Source of the DNA: Planctomycetota bacterium
GTDB lineage: Bacteria > Planctomycetota > J058
Direction of reading: 5' to 3'
DNA: 64,000 nucleotides
NCBI GenBank assembly: GCA_023954375.1
Contig: JAMLIC010000038.1
Span: forward strand, 1-64,000
The notes under the pieces are model-generated. The model worked only from the letters and a program-made list of their open reading frames with translations, ran no database searches and was not told where the DNA came from. This document shows, piece after piece, positions 50,597-58,663 of the stretch. How positions within the stretch are numbered: position 1 is the first letter of the stretch; the number at the start of each line of letters is the position of its first letter. A program made the position numbers and the translations under genes.

Positions 50597-51520
50597 GTGG
50601 CCGACGTGATCACCGAGACGGCCCTGCCGGGCCTCGAGCGGCTCCACCGCGGCAAGGTGCGCGACGTCTACGCCGTCGACGACCGCCACCTGCTCTTCGT
50701 GGCCACCGACCGGCTCTCGGCCTTCGACCGGATCCTGGCCACGCCGATCCCCGGCAAGGGCGCCGTGCTCACCCAGACCTCGGCCTTCTGGTTCCGGGAG
50801 CTGGCGGACGTCTTGCCGAACCACATGGTCACCGAGCGGGCGCGCGAGATGCCGCCCGAGGTCGCCGCGCTGGCCCGCGGCCTCGGCGGGCGAGCCATGC
50901 TCGTGCGCCGCGCGCAGGTCGTGCCGGTCGAGTGCGTCGTGCGCGGCTACCTGGCCGGCTCGGTCGAGGAGGCCTACCGGCGCGACGGCGCCGTCCAGGG
51001 CGTGGCCCTGCCGCCGGGGATCCCGCTCGGCGGCCGGCTGCCCGCGCCGATCTTCACGCCCACGACCAAGGCGGCGGCCGGCCACGACCTGCCGCTCACC
51101 TGGGACGGGCTCGTGGACCTCGTGGGCGAGCCGCTGGCCGCCGAGCTGCGCGACCGCTCGCTCGCGCTCTTCGAGGCCGCCAGCGCCCGGTGCGCGGCGC
51201 AGGGCCTTCTCCTCTGCGACACGAAGTTCGAGCTGGGGCACGTCGACGGCCGGCTCGTCGTCTGCGACGAGGCGCTGACCCCGGACTCGAGCCGCTTCTT
51301 CAAGGCGAGCGAGCACCGCCCGGGCGAGCGCCCGGCCCCCTGGGACAAGCAGCTCGTGCGCGACCACCTCAGGACGCTGCCGCCCGGCGCCATGGACGCG
51401 CCCGAGGCGCCCGGGCTCCCGGCGCAGGTCGTCGCGGACACGGCGGCGCGCTACCGCGAGGTGTATCGGCTGCTCGCCGGCCGGGACCTCGACGCGGCCG
51501 TGGCCGAGGCGGTGGCGTGA
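50597..51520 (+). CDS. purC: SAICAR synthase (phosphoribosylaminoimidazole-succinocarboxamide synthase)
   Basis: ATP-dependent ligase of purine synthesis that joins CAIR and aspartate. 307 residues, the longer (yeast ADE1-like) form. Blocks: HRGKVRDVYAV (phosphate loop), ATDRLSAFDRILATPIPGKG, VECVVRGYLAGSVEEAYR, FTPTTKAAAGHDLP, LCDTKFELGH and DEALTPDSSRFF. I chose GTG 50597 because GGAGG lies 7 bases upstream and the conserved domain begins about 16 residues later; a GTG at 50516 is in frame and possible. It ends overlapping the next start (GTGA). Confidence 0.94.
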   Translation: MADVITETALPGLERLHRGKVRDVYAVDDRHLLFVATDRLSAFDRILATPIPGKGAVLTQTSAFWFRELADVLPNHMVTERAREMPPEVAALARGLGGRAMLVRRAQVVPVECVVRGYLAGSVEEAYRRDGAVQGVALPPGIPLGGRLPAPIFTPTTKAAAGHDLPLTWDGLVDLVGEPLAAELRDRSLALFEAASARCAAQGLLLCDTKFELGHVDGRLVVCDEALTPDSSRFFKASEHRPGERPAPWDKQLVRDHLRTLPPGAMDAPEAPGLPAQVVADTAARYREVYRLLAGRDLDAAVAEAVA

Positions 51521-51954
51521 GGGCGCTGGCCGCGCTCGCCCTCGCGCTCGTCGCCGGCTGCTCGGCGGTGCCGACGGGGCAGCCGGAGCGGCCGGAGATC
51601 TACCCCGACCGCACGACGCCCGAGGCGGCCTGGCAGACCTACGCGTGGGCCTGGCGCACGGGCGACGTGGACGTGCTCGAGCAGGTGCTCGGCGGGTGGT
51701 TGAAGAACGACCTCGAGCGCGAGCTGGAGACCTACACGCGCGAGAAGGTCTCCGACTACTACCGCCGCGACACCGACGACCTCGTGATCGACGAGGCGCG
51801 CTGGATCCACAAGGGGCAGTCGCTCGCCTACCTGCGGGTGGTCCTGCGCAGCAGCGCCGCGCCGCGCCTGGAGCTCGACTTCGCGATCACCGGTCGCGGG
51901 ACGGCACGCCCGTCGGAGGACTGGGTGATCACCGGCAAGCGGCGCATCCGGTAG
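51517..51954 (+). CDS. Small lipoprotein, NTF2-like size
   Basis: 145 residues from a GTG coupled to purC. The signal peptide ends with lipobox VAGC (ALALVAGCSAVP). The mature part, TTPEAAWQTYAWAWRTGDVD followed by a beta-rich region (LAYLRVVLRSSAAPRLELDF, DWVITGKRRIR), has the plan of an NTF2/SnoaL-like fold seen in many small lipoproteins. Function unknown. Confidence 0.72.
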   Translation: MRALAALALALVAGCSAVPTGQPERPEIYPDRTTPEAAWQTYAWAWRTGDVDVLEQVLGGWLKNDLERELETYTREKVSDYYRRDTDDLVIDEARWIHKGQSLAYLRVVLRSSAAPRLELDFAITGRGTARPSEDWVITGKRRIR

Positions 51955-51957
51955 CCC

Positions 51958-53055
51958 GTGGCCGGCCGCCTGGCGCTCGCCCTGCTCCTCGTCCTCGCCG
52001 GCGCGGCGCGCGGGGGCGACCGCCTCGAGGTCCGCGCCGTCACCGCGAACGTGCGCCCGCCGTCGAAGGACGACCGCGACCCGGCGGCGCGCGCCGCCCG
52101 GCTCGCGGCGGCGCTGGCCGCGCTGAAGCCCGACCTCGTGTGCCTGCAGGAGGTCGACGACGCCCTCGCCGCGCGGCTCGTGGCCGACCTCGCCGGCGCG
52201 GGGCTGGCGCACGCGCGGCGCCTCCCGTCGCGGCTCCTGGTCGCCGCGCGCTGGCCGATCGCCCGCGAGGACTTCGCCGCCTTCACGCTCTCCGGCCCCC
52301 CCTGGAGGGCCGAGGGGTGGGCCGGCAAGGGGCTGGCGCGCGTCGGGGTCGACGCGCCCCTCGGCCGCGTCGTCGTGGCCACGACCCACCTCGCGACCGA
52401 CGACCTCCACCGGCGCTGCCAGGCGCTCGAGGCGGCCGACGCCGTGGGCGCCCACGGGGCCTCGCCCCCGGCGCAGGCGTTCGACCGCGCCCGGCCGCCG
52501 GTCCTCCTCCTGGGCGACCTGGCGGCCGGCGACGACGACCTGGCGCGCCGCCTGCTCGCCGGGCGCGCCGACCTGTCCCCCGCGCGGGGCAAGGCGCCGC
52601 CGGCGACCAGCGCCGTCCTCCTGCGCCCGGGCGGCGACGTGGGCGTGCGAGCGACGCGGGTCGAGGCCGCCCTCGCGGGCGAGGTCGCGCGGCCGGGGCT
52701 CCTGGCCGTGCTCGAGCTGCGCCGCCTCGACCACGCGCCACGCCCCGACCTGCGGGGGGCGAGCGCCGCGTGGCGCGCGGTCGCCGCCGAGGCGCGGCCG
52801 GTCATCGTCCGGGACCGCGCCGGCGCCGAGGCGCGCGCCGGGCGCGGGCGCACGAGGGGCCTCGTGCTCGCCGCCCTCGGCGTGGCGCTCCTGGCCCTCG
52901 GCCGCCGCAGGCGCGGCGGCCGGCGGGGCTGCCTCCTGCCGGCCCTCGGCCTCGCGGCGCTGCACGCCGCGACCTGGTTCATGGTCCAGGGCGCCGTCCT
53001 CGAGCCCTACCTCGCGCAGGCGCTCGTGAAGGCGGAGCGTCAGCTGGACGATTGA
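51958..53055 (+). CDS. Endonuclease/exonuclease/phosphatase (EEP) family membrane protein
   Basis: 365 residues from GTG, 3 bases after the upstream stop. Signal-like N-terminus (LALALLLVLAGAARGGD). The EEP fold is indicated by VRAVTANVR, LKPDLVCLQEVDD (metal-binding Glu), VVVATTHLATDD, PPVLLLGDLAAGDDD (Asp) and a C-terminal LDHAPRP (His). Two C-terminal hydrophobic helices (RGLVLAALGVALLALGRR, LLPALGLAALHAATWFMVQG) suggest membrane attachment with the enzyme outside the cytoplasm. The substrate could be a nucleic acid or a phospholipid/phosphodiester. Its 3' end overlaps the convergent TetR gene by 77 bases. Confidence 0.72.
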   Translation: MAGRLALALLLVLAGAARGGDRLEVRAVTANVRPPSKDDRDPAARAARLAAALAALKPDLVCLQEVDDALAARLVADLAGAGLAHARRLPSRLLVAARWPIAREDFAAFTLSGPPWRAEGWAGKGLARVGVDAPLGRVVVATTHLATDDLHRRCQALEAADAVGAHGASPPAQAFDRARPPVLLLGDLAAGDDDLARRLLAGRADLSPARGKAPPATSAVLLRPGGDVGVRATRVEAALAGEVARPGLLAVLELRRLDHAPRPDLRGASAAWRAVAAEARPVIVRDRAGAEARAGRGRTRGLVLAALGVALLALGRRRRGGRRGCLLPALGLAALHAATWFMVQGAVLEPYLAQALVKAERQLDD

Positions 53056-53674
53056 CGAGCCCGCCGAGCACGAGGGCCGCGAGCTCGCCCGCGACGACCT
53101 CGTCGTCCGGGTCGGGGCCGGGGACGCGGTAGACGTACCGGGAGAGGTTCACCTGGTGGACCATGCCGAGGAAGCCGCGCGCCACGAGGTCCGCATCGAC
53201 GGGGCGGAACGCCCCCTCGTCGACGCGGCGGCGGATGTGGTCGGCCACGAAGCCGACGACCTTCGCGCCGCGCGCCTCGCTGAAGCGCCGCACGAGCGGG
53301 TGGCCCTCGAGGGCGCTGTAGAGGAGCAGGCGCACGAAGGCCGGGTCCTCCCGCCCGCGGCGCAGGACGTAGAGGGCCAGGCGGCGGAAGAAGGCCAGGT
53401 CGTCGCCGTCGGCGCCGGCGTCGGCGGGGAAGACCTCCTCGCCGCGCTCGACGACGCGCTCGACGATCGCCGCGTAGAGCCCCTCCTTGTCCCCGAACAG
53501 GCGGAAGAGGAGCGCCTCGCTCACGCCGCAGGCCTTCGCCAGGGCGGCGGACGTGGTGCCGGAGAGCCCGCGCTCCGCGAGCACCTCGATCGAGCGCTCG
53601 ACGATCTGCGCCCGGCGCTCGGCCGACGGGAGGCGGGCGCGGGTCGGGTCGCGCGACGGCGGGCGCCGGCTCAC
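52979..53674 (-). CDS. TetR-family repressor
   Basis: 231 residues from a GTG overlapping the preceding stop (GTGA). The HTH is at about residues 18-62: RRAQIVERSIEVLAERGLSG, TTSAALAKACGVSEALLFRL and FGDKEGLYAAIVERVVER. A C-terminal ligand-binding helical region follows (AFFRRLALYVLRRGREDPAF). The last 25 codons lie inside the convergent EEP gene and look like antisense sequence, so the natural end may have shifted. It is the third gene of an operon whose promoter carries an 8-8 inverted repeat (55218-55239), so autoregulation is likely. Confidence 0.85.
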   Translation of the reverse strand: MSRRPPSRDPTRARLPSAERRAQIVERSIEVLAERGLSGTTSAALAKACGVSEALLFRLFGDKEGLYAAIVERVVERGEEVFPADAGADGDDLAFFRRLALYVLRRGREDPAFVRLLLYSALEGHPLVRRFSEARGAKVVGFVADHIRRRVDEGAFRPVDADLVARGFLGMVHQVNLSRYVYRVPGPDPDDEVVAGELAALVLGGLVNRPADAPPSRAPARGRARGRRPGP

Positions 53675-54087
53675 CAGCCGCGGGGCGCGCGCCGGCGCCC
53701 CTGCCAGCCGGCGGGACGGGACCAGCCGGCCGCCCCGCGCCAGCCAGGCGTCGGCCCGCAGGGCGGCGGCGGGGCGCACGAGGTCGTCGCCCAGGTCGCC
53801 GGCCAGCACGGGTCGAGGGTCGCGCGGACGCGCAGGACGCCGTCGCCGCGGTCGACGGGCGGCGCGCCGTCCCACCCCTCGACCGTCGGCCACACGTCGC
53901 CGATCTCGAGCACGCGCGTGCGCTGCTGGGCCGCGAGCACCAGGTCGGGCTCCGGCTCCGGCGGCAGCGGGTCGGGGGCGCGCAGGTAGCTCCCGCGCGG
54001 CGGCTCGGGCGCCGCCGCGCGCTCGGGCGCGGCGGCGCTGCAGCCGGTGATCAGCAGCGCGGCGAGGAGGGCGAGTGACGTGCGCAT
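53671..54087 (-). CDS. Lipoprotein, probably frameshifted in its second half
   Basis: Annotated frame: 138 residues starting MRTSLALLAALLITGCSAAA, a clear lipoprotein signal. Up to about RVRATLD (near 53810) the frame looks real (DLVLAAQQRTRVLEIGDVWP). Beyond that the other frame reads better, PVLAGDLGDDLVRPAAALRA then LARGGRLVPSRRLAGA, while this frame becomes Pro/Trp/Cys-rich. A single-base frame change near 53810 is likely, with a second near the end. Function unknown. It sits between the gene at 54051-55187 and the TetR gene. Confidence 0.55.
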   Translation of the reverse strand: MRTSLALLAALLITGCSAAAPERAAAPEPPRGSYLRAPDPLPPEPEPDLVLAAQQRTRVLEIGDVWPTVEGWDGAPPVDRGDGVLRVRATLDPCWPATWATTSCAPPPPCGPTPGWRGAAGWSRPAGWQGRRRAPRGW

Positions 54088-55187
54088 GACGACCTCCAGG
54101 TCACCAGGACGAAGGCACGGAGGACATCACCGCCCCCGGGGGTAGACGAGGGTCGGCCCGAACGACCGCACGCGCGGCGGCTGCGGGACGCCCTGGACGG
54201 TGCCGGCGCGCGGCGCGGGCGGCGGCTGCACGACGCGCGGGGGGGCCTGCGGCGGCGCGGCCCGCGGCGGGGGTGCGGTCCACCCCGAGCGCCGCTGCTG
54301 CCCCCAGCCGCCGCGCGAGGGCGGGCAGGCGGCGCCGCCCCACGACCCCGGCCGACGACGACCGGCCAGACCTCGACCGGGCGCGCGGCCGCCGCCTGGG
54401 CCTCCGCCTCGCGCTGCCGCGCTGCCGCCTCGCGGGCCTGGGCCTCGCGCTCGCGCGCCTGCGCCGCGCGCTCGCGCGCGGCCGCCTGGGCCAGGCGCGC
54501 GTCCGCGGCGCGGCGCGCCGCGTCGGCCTCGGCCCGGGCGCGCTCGGCGCGGGCGCGGTCGGCCGCGGCCAGCGCCGCCTGGCGCTCGGCCTCGCGGCGC
54601 GCCGCCTCCATGGCCGCCTCGCGCCGGCGCAGGTCGAGGGCGGCCGCGGCGCCCGCGTGCTGCGGGTCGCGGAGGAGCGCCTCGCGCAGGAGCCGCTCGA
54701 CCACCTCGCGCTCGTAGCCCTCGCGCTCCGCCCAGCGGGCCACCTCGAAGATCGCGTCGGCGTCGTCGCCGGCGACCGCCCGGCGGTGCGCCAGGGCGGC
54801 CGCCCGCCGCTCGGCCTCCCGCAGGGCGACGATGCGCGCCGCCTCGGCCTCCAGCTGTCGGGCCCGCCCGCTCAGGCCGTTATCGTGGCACCACCCGGCC
54901 AGCGCCAGGAGGCCGTCCGGGTCGCCAGGCGCGTGACGAGCGGCCTCGGCCTGGAAGCGGTCCTCGACCGTCGGCCCGCGCTCGATCCGCACGACGTCCC
55001 ACCGGTCGACGGTCGACTCGCCGTAGGGCCCCGAGACCACCACGCGGCCGTCCGGCTTGACCAGCGCCCGGCCCACGAGCGTGCGCCCGTCCACGAGCGT
55101 CACCGTGTCGGCCCGCGCCGCCCCCGCCCCGCCGAGCGCCCCGCCGAGCGCGAGGCCCACCACCACCACCCAGCCCCTGGCATCCAT
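54051..55187 (-). CDS. Exported helical/coiled-coil protein, C-terminus probably frameshifted
   Basis: Starts MDARGWVVVVGLALGGALGG with a signal peptide (to about 26, AARA). A short beta domain follows (DTVTLVDGRTLVGRALVKPD, GESTVDRWDVVRIERGPTVE), then TPR-like (LLALAGWCHDNGLSGRARQL) and a long Ala/Arg/Glu coiled coil to about residue 285. Near 54345 the frame changes: another frame continues with a Trp/Gln/Pro-rich tail and RVRSFGPTLVYPRGR, then a stop at 54127-54129. The annotated frame runs to 54051 instead. It is first in the TetR operon, with TTGACC/AAGTAT promoter boxes at 55254-55259 and 55231-55236. Confidence 0.62.
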   Translation of the reverse strand: MDARGWVVVVGLALGGALGGAGAARADTVTLVDGRTLVGRALVKPDGRVVVSGPYGESTVDRWDVVRIERGPTVEDRFQAEAARHAPGDPDGLLALAGWCHDNGLSGRARQLEAEAARIVALREAERRAAALAHRRAVAGDDADAIFEVARWAEREGYEREVVERLLREALLRDPQHAGAAAALDLRRREAAMEAARREAERQAALAAADRARAERARAEADAARRAADARLAQAAARERAAQAREREAQAREAAARQREAEAQAAAARPVEVWPVVVGRGRGAAPPARPRAAAGGSSGARGGPHPRRGPRRRRPPRASCSRRPRRAPAPSRASRSRRACGRSGRPSSTPGGGDVLRAFVLVTWRSSCARHSPSSPRC

Positions 55188-55217
55188 CCGTGCCGTCCTC
55201 TCGAGCCTGAAGTGCGC

Positions 55218-55239
55218 GGTAAGTAAGCGCATACTTACC
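55218..55239 (-). promoter_or_regulatory. TetR-type operator over the operon promoter
   Basis: GGTAAGTA (55218-55225) and TACTTACC (55232-55239) are perfect inverses 6 bases apart, a classic TetR-family operator shape. On the minus strand the -35 TTGACC (55259-55254) and -10 AAGTAT (55236-55231) are 17 bases apart, so the operator covers the -10. The TetR gene is the third gene of this operon. The fumC gene diverges 108 bases away and may be affected too. Confidence 0.7.
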
Positions 55240-55346
55240 TCCGGTTATTCACCGGTCAAGGCGATTCGCCGGCGGGCGTTCCCGGCCGCGGACGCGGCTC
55301 GACAGGCGGCGGGCGCGCGGGCGAGATGGCCCGCTGGAGGCGGCAC

Positions 55347-56729
55347 ATGGACGGCACGCGGGTCGAGCGCGACAGCCTGGGCGAGGTGCGGGTCCCGGCC
55401 GGGGCGCTCTGGGGGGCGCAGACGCAGCGCGCCGTGGAGAACTTCCCCCTGAGCGGGTGGCGCCTGCCCGCGCCGTTCCTCGTGGCCCTGGCCCGGATCA
55501 AGGCCGCCGCCGCGCGGGCGAACGCGGAGCTCGGCCAGCAGCCGGCCGACCTGGCCGACGCGATCGCCCTGGCCGCCGAGGAGGTGGCCGGGGGGGCGCA
55601 CCACGACCAGTTCCCGGTGGACGTGTTCCAGACCGGCTCGGGCACCAGCTCGAACATGAACATGAACGAGGTGCTCGCGACGCTCGCCGCGCGCCGCCTC
55701 GGCCGACCCGTGCACCCCAACGACGACGTCAACCGCGGCCAGAGCAGCAACGACGTCGTCCCGAGCGCGATCCACGTCGCGGCGGCCGTCGAGCTGGAGG
55801 AGCGGCTCCAGCCGGCGCTCGCGGAGCTGGAGGCGGCGATCGACGCGCGGGCGCGGGAGCTGGCCGACGTGGTCAAGACCGGGCGCACGCACCTCATGGA
55901 CGCGGTGCCGCTCACGTTCGGGCAGGAGCTGGGGGCCTGGCGCACGCAGGTGCGCCAGGCGCGCGAGCGGCTCGCCTCGACGCGCCCGCGCCTCCTGGCG
56001 CTGGCCCTCGGGGGGACCGCCGTCGGCACCGGCCTCAACGCGCACCCCGAGCTCGGGGCGCGCGCCTGCGCCCACCTCGAGCGGGCCACCAGCCTGCCGT
56101 TCCGGCCCGCCGAGGACCGCTTCGAGCGGATCGCCACGCAGGACACGGCCGTCGAGCTCTCGGGCCAGCTCCGCGCGCTGGCCGTGGGGCTGACGAAGGT
56201 CTGCAACGACCTGCGCTGGTCGAACAGCGGGCCGCTCGCGGGCCTCGGCGAGCTGCGCCTGCCGGCGCTGCAGCCAGGGAGCAGCATCATGCCGGGCAAG
56301 GTCAACCCGGTGGTCCCCGAGGCCGTGCTGATGATCTCGGCGCAGGTGATCGGCCACGACGCGGCGATCGCCGTGGCCGGGCAGGCGGGGAGCTTCCAGC
56401 TCAACACGATGCTGCCGCTCGTCGCCCACGCGCTGCTCGAGAGCGTGCGCCTCCTCGCGGGCGGCGCGCGCCTCCTCGCCGAGCGGGCGATCGCCGGCGT
56501 CGCCGTCGACCGGGCGCGCGTCGGGGCGGCGCTCGAGAAGAACCCGATCCTCGTCACGGCGCTCAACCCGCGCGTCGGATACGAGGCGGCGGCCGCGGTG
56601 GCGAAGGCCGCCTACGCCGAGGGGCGCCCCGTGCGCGAGGTCGCGGCCGAGCGGACCAACCTGCCGGCAGACGAGCTCGCGGCGCTCCTCGACCCGCGGC
56701 GCCTGGCGCGGGGCGGGATCGTCGAGTGA
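55347..56729 (+). CDS. fumC: Class II fumarate hydratase
   Basis: Reversibly hydrates fumarate to malate in the TCA cycle, iron-independent. 460 residues from the ATG with GGAGG upstream. Blocks: LGEVRVPAGALWGAQTQRAV, TGSGTSSNMNMNEVLA, GQSSNDVVPSAIH, KTGRTHLMDAVPLTFGQE and the signature GSSIMPGKVNPVVPE with catalytic Ser in the SS loop. Aspartase is less likely since the FumC-type pattern is complete. A slightly longer start at 55326 is possible. Confidence 0.95.
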   Translation: MDGTRVERDSLGEVRVPAGALWGAQTQRAVENFPLSGWRLPAPFLVALARIKAAAARANAELGQQPADLADAIALAAEEVAGGAHHDQFPVDVFQTGSGTSSNMNMNEVLATLAARRLGRPVHPNDDVNRGQSSNDVVPSAIHVAAAVELEERLQPALAELEAAIDARARELADVVKTGRTHLMDAVPLTFGQELGAWRTQVRQARERLASTRPRLLALALGGTAVGTGLNAHPELGARACAHLERATSLPFRPAEDRFERIATQDTAVELSGQLRALAVGLTKVCNDLRWSNSGPLAGLGELRLPALQPGSSIMPGKVNPVVPEAVLMISAQVIGHDAAIAVAGQAGSFQLNTMLPLVAHALLESVRLLAGGARLLAERAIAGVAVDRARVGAALEKNPILVTALNPRVGYEAAAAVAKAAYAEGRPVREVAAERTNLPADELAALLDPRRLARGGIVE

Positions 56730-56960
56730 TCACGCCGGCCAGGCGGGGCGGTCGGGCCGGCCGGCGTGGGCCTGGACGTCCGGCGGCCACGGGCAGTGGC
56801 GGCACCCCTGCCCGCAGCAGCGCCCCTGGCGGCGCAGGTAGGCGGACGAGAGGACGTAGAGCCCCGTCACCGGGTCGAGGTAGCCGGCCGCGCCGCGGGC
56901 GCAGGCGGCGGTGTGGAGCGCCTGGGCTTCGGGCGTGGGCGGGAGGTCGCGGGGCGACAC
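56730..56960 (-). CDS. Small cysteine-rich DUF5522-like protein
   Basis: 76 residues from GTG; the start overlaps the previous stop by one base (TAGTG). The core YLDPVTGLYVLSSAYLRRQG followed by RCCGQGCRHCPWP matches the DUF5522 pattern, with a CC-x3-C-x2-C metal-site-like cluster. The role is unknown; a small Zn or Fe-S protein is possible. Its 3' end meets the fumC stop. Confidence 0.7.
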   Translation of the reverse strand: MSPRDLPPTPEAQALHTAACARGAAGYLDPVTGLYVLSSAYLRRQGRCCGQGCRHCPWPPDVQAHAGRPDRPAWPA

Positions 56961-57718
56961 TACTCCGCGTCGTCGTCAGCGGCCGGCGAAGGTGAACGCG
57001 GCGCGGCCGGCGCCCCGCCGAGCCGGGCCTGGCCCTCCTCGTTCAGGCGCCGCTCGGCCTCGAGCTGCTCGCGGTCGTACTCGCGCTTGCGCTGGAGGAA
57101 CAACGCCTCCTCCTCGGGCGAGATCTCCTCGTCGTTGCCCTTCGTCGCCGCGCCGCGGGGACGCGGGCGCGGCGCGTCGTCGGCCGGCGGGCGCTCCTCC
57201 TCGATGGCGCGCGGCGCGGGGGTGGCCGCCGGGGCCACCGTGCCCGTCGCTGCGGGCGGCGGTGGCGGCGAGCCGCCCGTCAGCAGCGCGACGGCCACCA
57301 CGAACACGATCACGAGCGGCGCGGCGACCAGGACGCCCACCGGGGGGCCGCCGCCGCGCGCGCGGCGCACGAGGGCGCCGCGGTCCTTGCGCCGGCGGCC
57401 GCCGTCGAGCGGCGGCTCGTCGGCGAGCGGGGCGGCGCCGCGCGGCGCGGCGCGGTGGGCCTTGCTGCTGCGCTTGAGCGAGCGCGAGGCGACCCCGTGG
57501 CCGCCGTGCGGGCGCGTGCGCGTCGGGGCGGGCTCGACGAGCTCGAGCTTGGCCTCGGCCGGCGGCTTCGTGGGCTTGAGGAACGGGACGACCGCCGCCG
57601 GGTCGGGGGTCGCCAGGGTGGGGCGGCGGCTGGGCGCCGGCGGCGCCTTCGCGGCGGGCGTGGGCGCCTTCGTCGAAGGCCGGGACGGCGCGCCGCGCGG
57701 AGGATCAGGCACCTTCAT
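56960..57718 (-). CDS. Single-pass membrane protein with Pro/Ala-rich cytoplasmic region
   Basis: 252 residues. The first 120 are a disordered Pro/Ala/Arg/Lys-rich region. One transmembrane helix follows (about 127-146, VGVLVAAPLVIVFVVAVALL), then a Pro-rich spacer and a charged helix (EEEALFLQRKREYDREQLEA). It resembles uncharacterised bitopic proteins; the topology is inferred. GAGGGG lies upstream of the ATG. It is coupled to the DUF5522-like gene. The adjacent gap (57719-57885) shows no feature. Confidence 0.65.
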   Translation of the reverse strand: MKVPDPPRGAPSRPSTKAPTPAAKAPPAPSRRPTLATPDPAAVVPFLKPTKPPAEAKLELVEPAPTRTRPHGGHGVASRSLKRSSKAHRAAPRGAAPLADEPPLDGGRRRKDRGALVRRARGGGPPVGVLVAAPLVIVFVVAVALLTGGSPPPPPAATGTVAPAATPAPRAIEEERPPADDAPRPRPRGAATKGNDEEISPEEEALFLQRKREYDREQLEAERRLNEEGQARLGGAPAAPRSPSPAADDDAE

Positions 57719-57885
57719 GGTGAACCCCTCGCTGGACCTTGCCGGTCTTCAAAGCGAGGCCCATGCCGGCGATCGCCGACGAACAGACAAACACTTAGAG
57801 CCTCCGTGCCGGGGTCGCCGCGCACGACGGACACAGCGGTTCAGGGAAACGCGTCGCCCGTGCGGTCCGGCGCGGACCGACCGGG

Positions 57886-58296
57886 TCACTGACCCTGAGG
57901 GGCCGGAGGGCGCGCCGTGTCGGCGGGGGCGGGCGCCCGGGGCTCGACCTTGACCGGCTCTCCGCGCACCCACGTGCGGGTGATGGTGAGGAAGCCGAAG
58001 TAGATCGTCGTCACGTAGCTCATGGAGACGTTGACGAGGGCGTCGGCGCCCGACGACTGCGCGAGCGCGTTCTGGCGGGCCGTCCGCGCGGCCTGGTTCG
58101 TGTCGCCGAGCGGCACCCCGAAGAGGAGCTTGCTCGACGCCGTGCCGGTGACGGGGTTGCCGATCACCCGGTACTCGCCGGGCTGGAGGGGCATCGTGGA
58201 CTCGGCCAGGTCGGCCGGCGAGGCCCACGAGATGCAGCCGGGCGCCAGGGCGAGGACGAGGGTCAGGGCGGGGAGCCGCCGCGCGCGCGGGCTCAC
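57886..58296 (-). CDS. Lipoprotein, tandem paralogue 3
   Basis: 136 residues from a GTG overlapping the previous stop (GTGA). Signal peptide with a Cys lipobox-like end (LALAPGCISWAS). The core TMPLQPGEYRVIGNPVTG and GADALVNVSMSYVTTIYFGF parallels the two genes upstream (TTPLVPGSYRVLGEARG and STRPMRPGGYEVKGDAKG). The family resembles DUF6567-type periplasmic lipoproteins, a beta-strand then A..A....ADAL.NV helix. Last gene of the operon. Function unknown. Confidence 0.72.
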   Translation of the reverse strand: MSPRARRLPALTLVLALAPGCISWASPADLAESTMPLQPGEYRVIGNPVTGTASSKLLFGVPLGDTNQAARTARQNALAQSSGADALVNVSMSYVTTIYFGFLTITRTWVRGEPVKVEPRAPAPADTARPPAPQGQ

Positions 58297-58622
58297 TTGG
58301 CCTCCAGCTTGATGGCCTGCCCCTCCACCGTGGTCCACGTGAGGGTCACGATGAACAGGTGCAGCGTCGTCAGGTCCCCGGCGACGTTGATCAGCGCGTC
58401 GGCCTTCGCGCTGGCCAGCGCGTCGTCGCGCGCGGCGCCGGCCTGCCGGAAGCCCGAGACGGGGATCCCCAGGACCGAGACCCCGAACGCCTCGCCGCGC
58501 GCCTCGCCGAGCACCCGGTAGCTGCCCGGGACGAGCGGGGTCGTCGACGGGGCCAGCGTCACGGGCGACGTGATGCAGCCCGAGACGAGCGCGGCCAGCG
58601 CCAGCGCCAGCATCCTCTTCAC
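58293..58622 (-). CDS. Lipoprotein, tandem paralogue 2
   Basis: 109 residues from GTG, with GGAGG 7 bases upstream. Lipobox VSGC (LALAALVSGCITSP). The core TTPLVPGSYRVLGEARGEAF, ASAKADALINVAGDLTTLHL and TLTWTTVEGQAIKLEAK is the clearest version of the family repeated three times here. A 41-base gap separates it from paralogue 1; it overlaps paralogue 3. Confidence 0.75.
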   Translation of the reverse strand: MKRMLALALAALVSGCITSPVTLAPSTTPLVPGSYRVLGEARGEAFGVSVLGIPVSGFRQAGAARDDALASAKADALINVAGDLTTLHLFIVTLTWTTVEGQAIKLEAK

Positions 58623-58663
58623 GACCGACCTCCTCACCGTCTGGTTCGACTCGCCGAGCGCGG

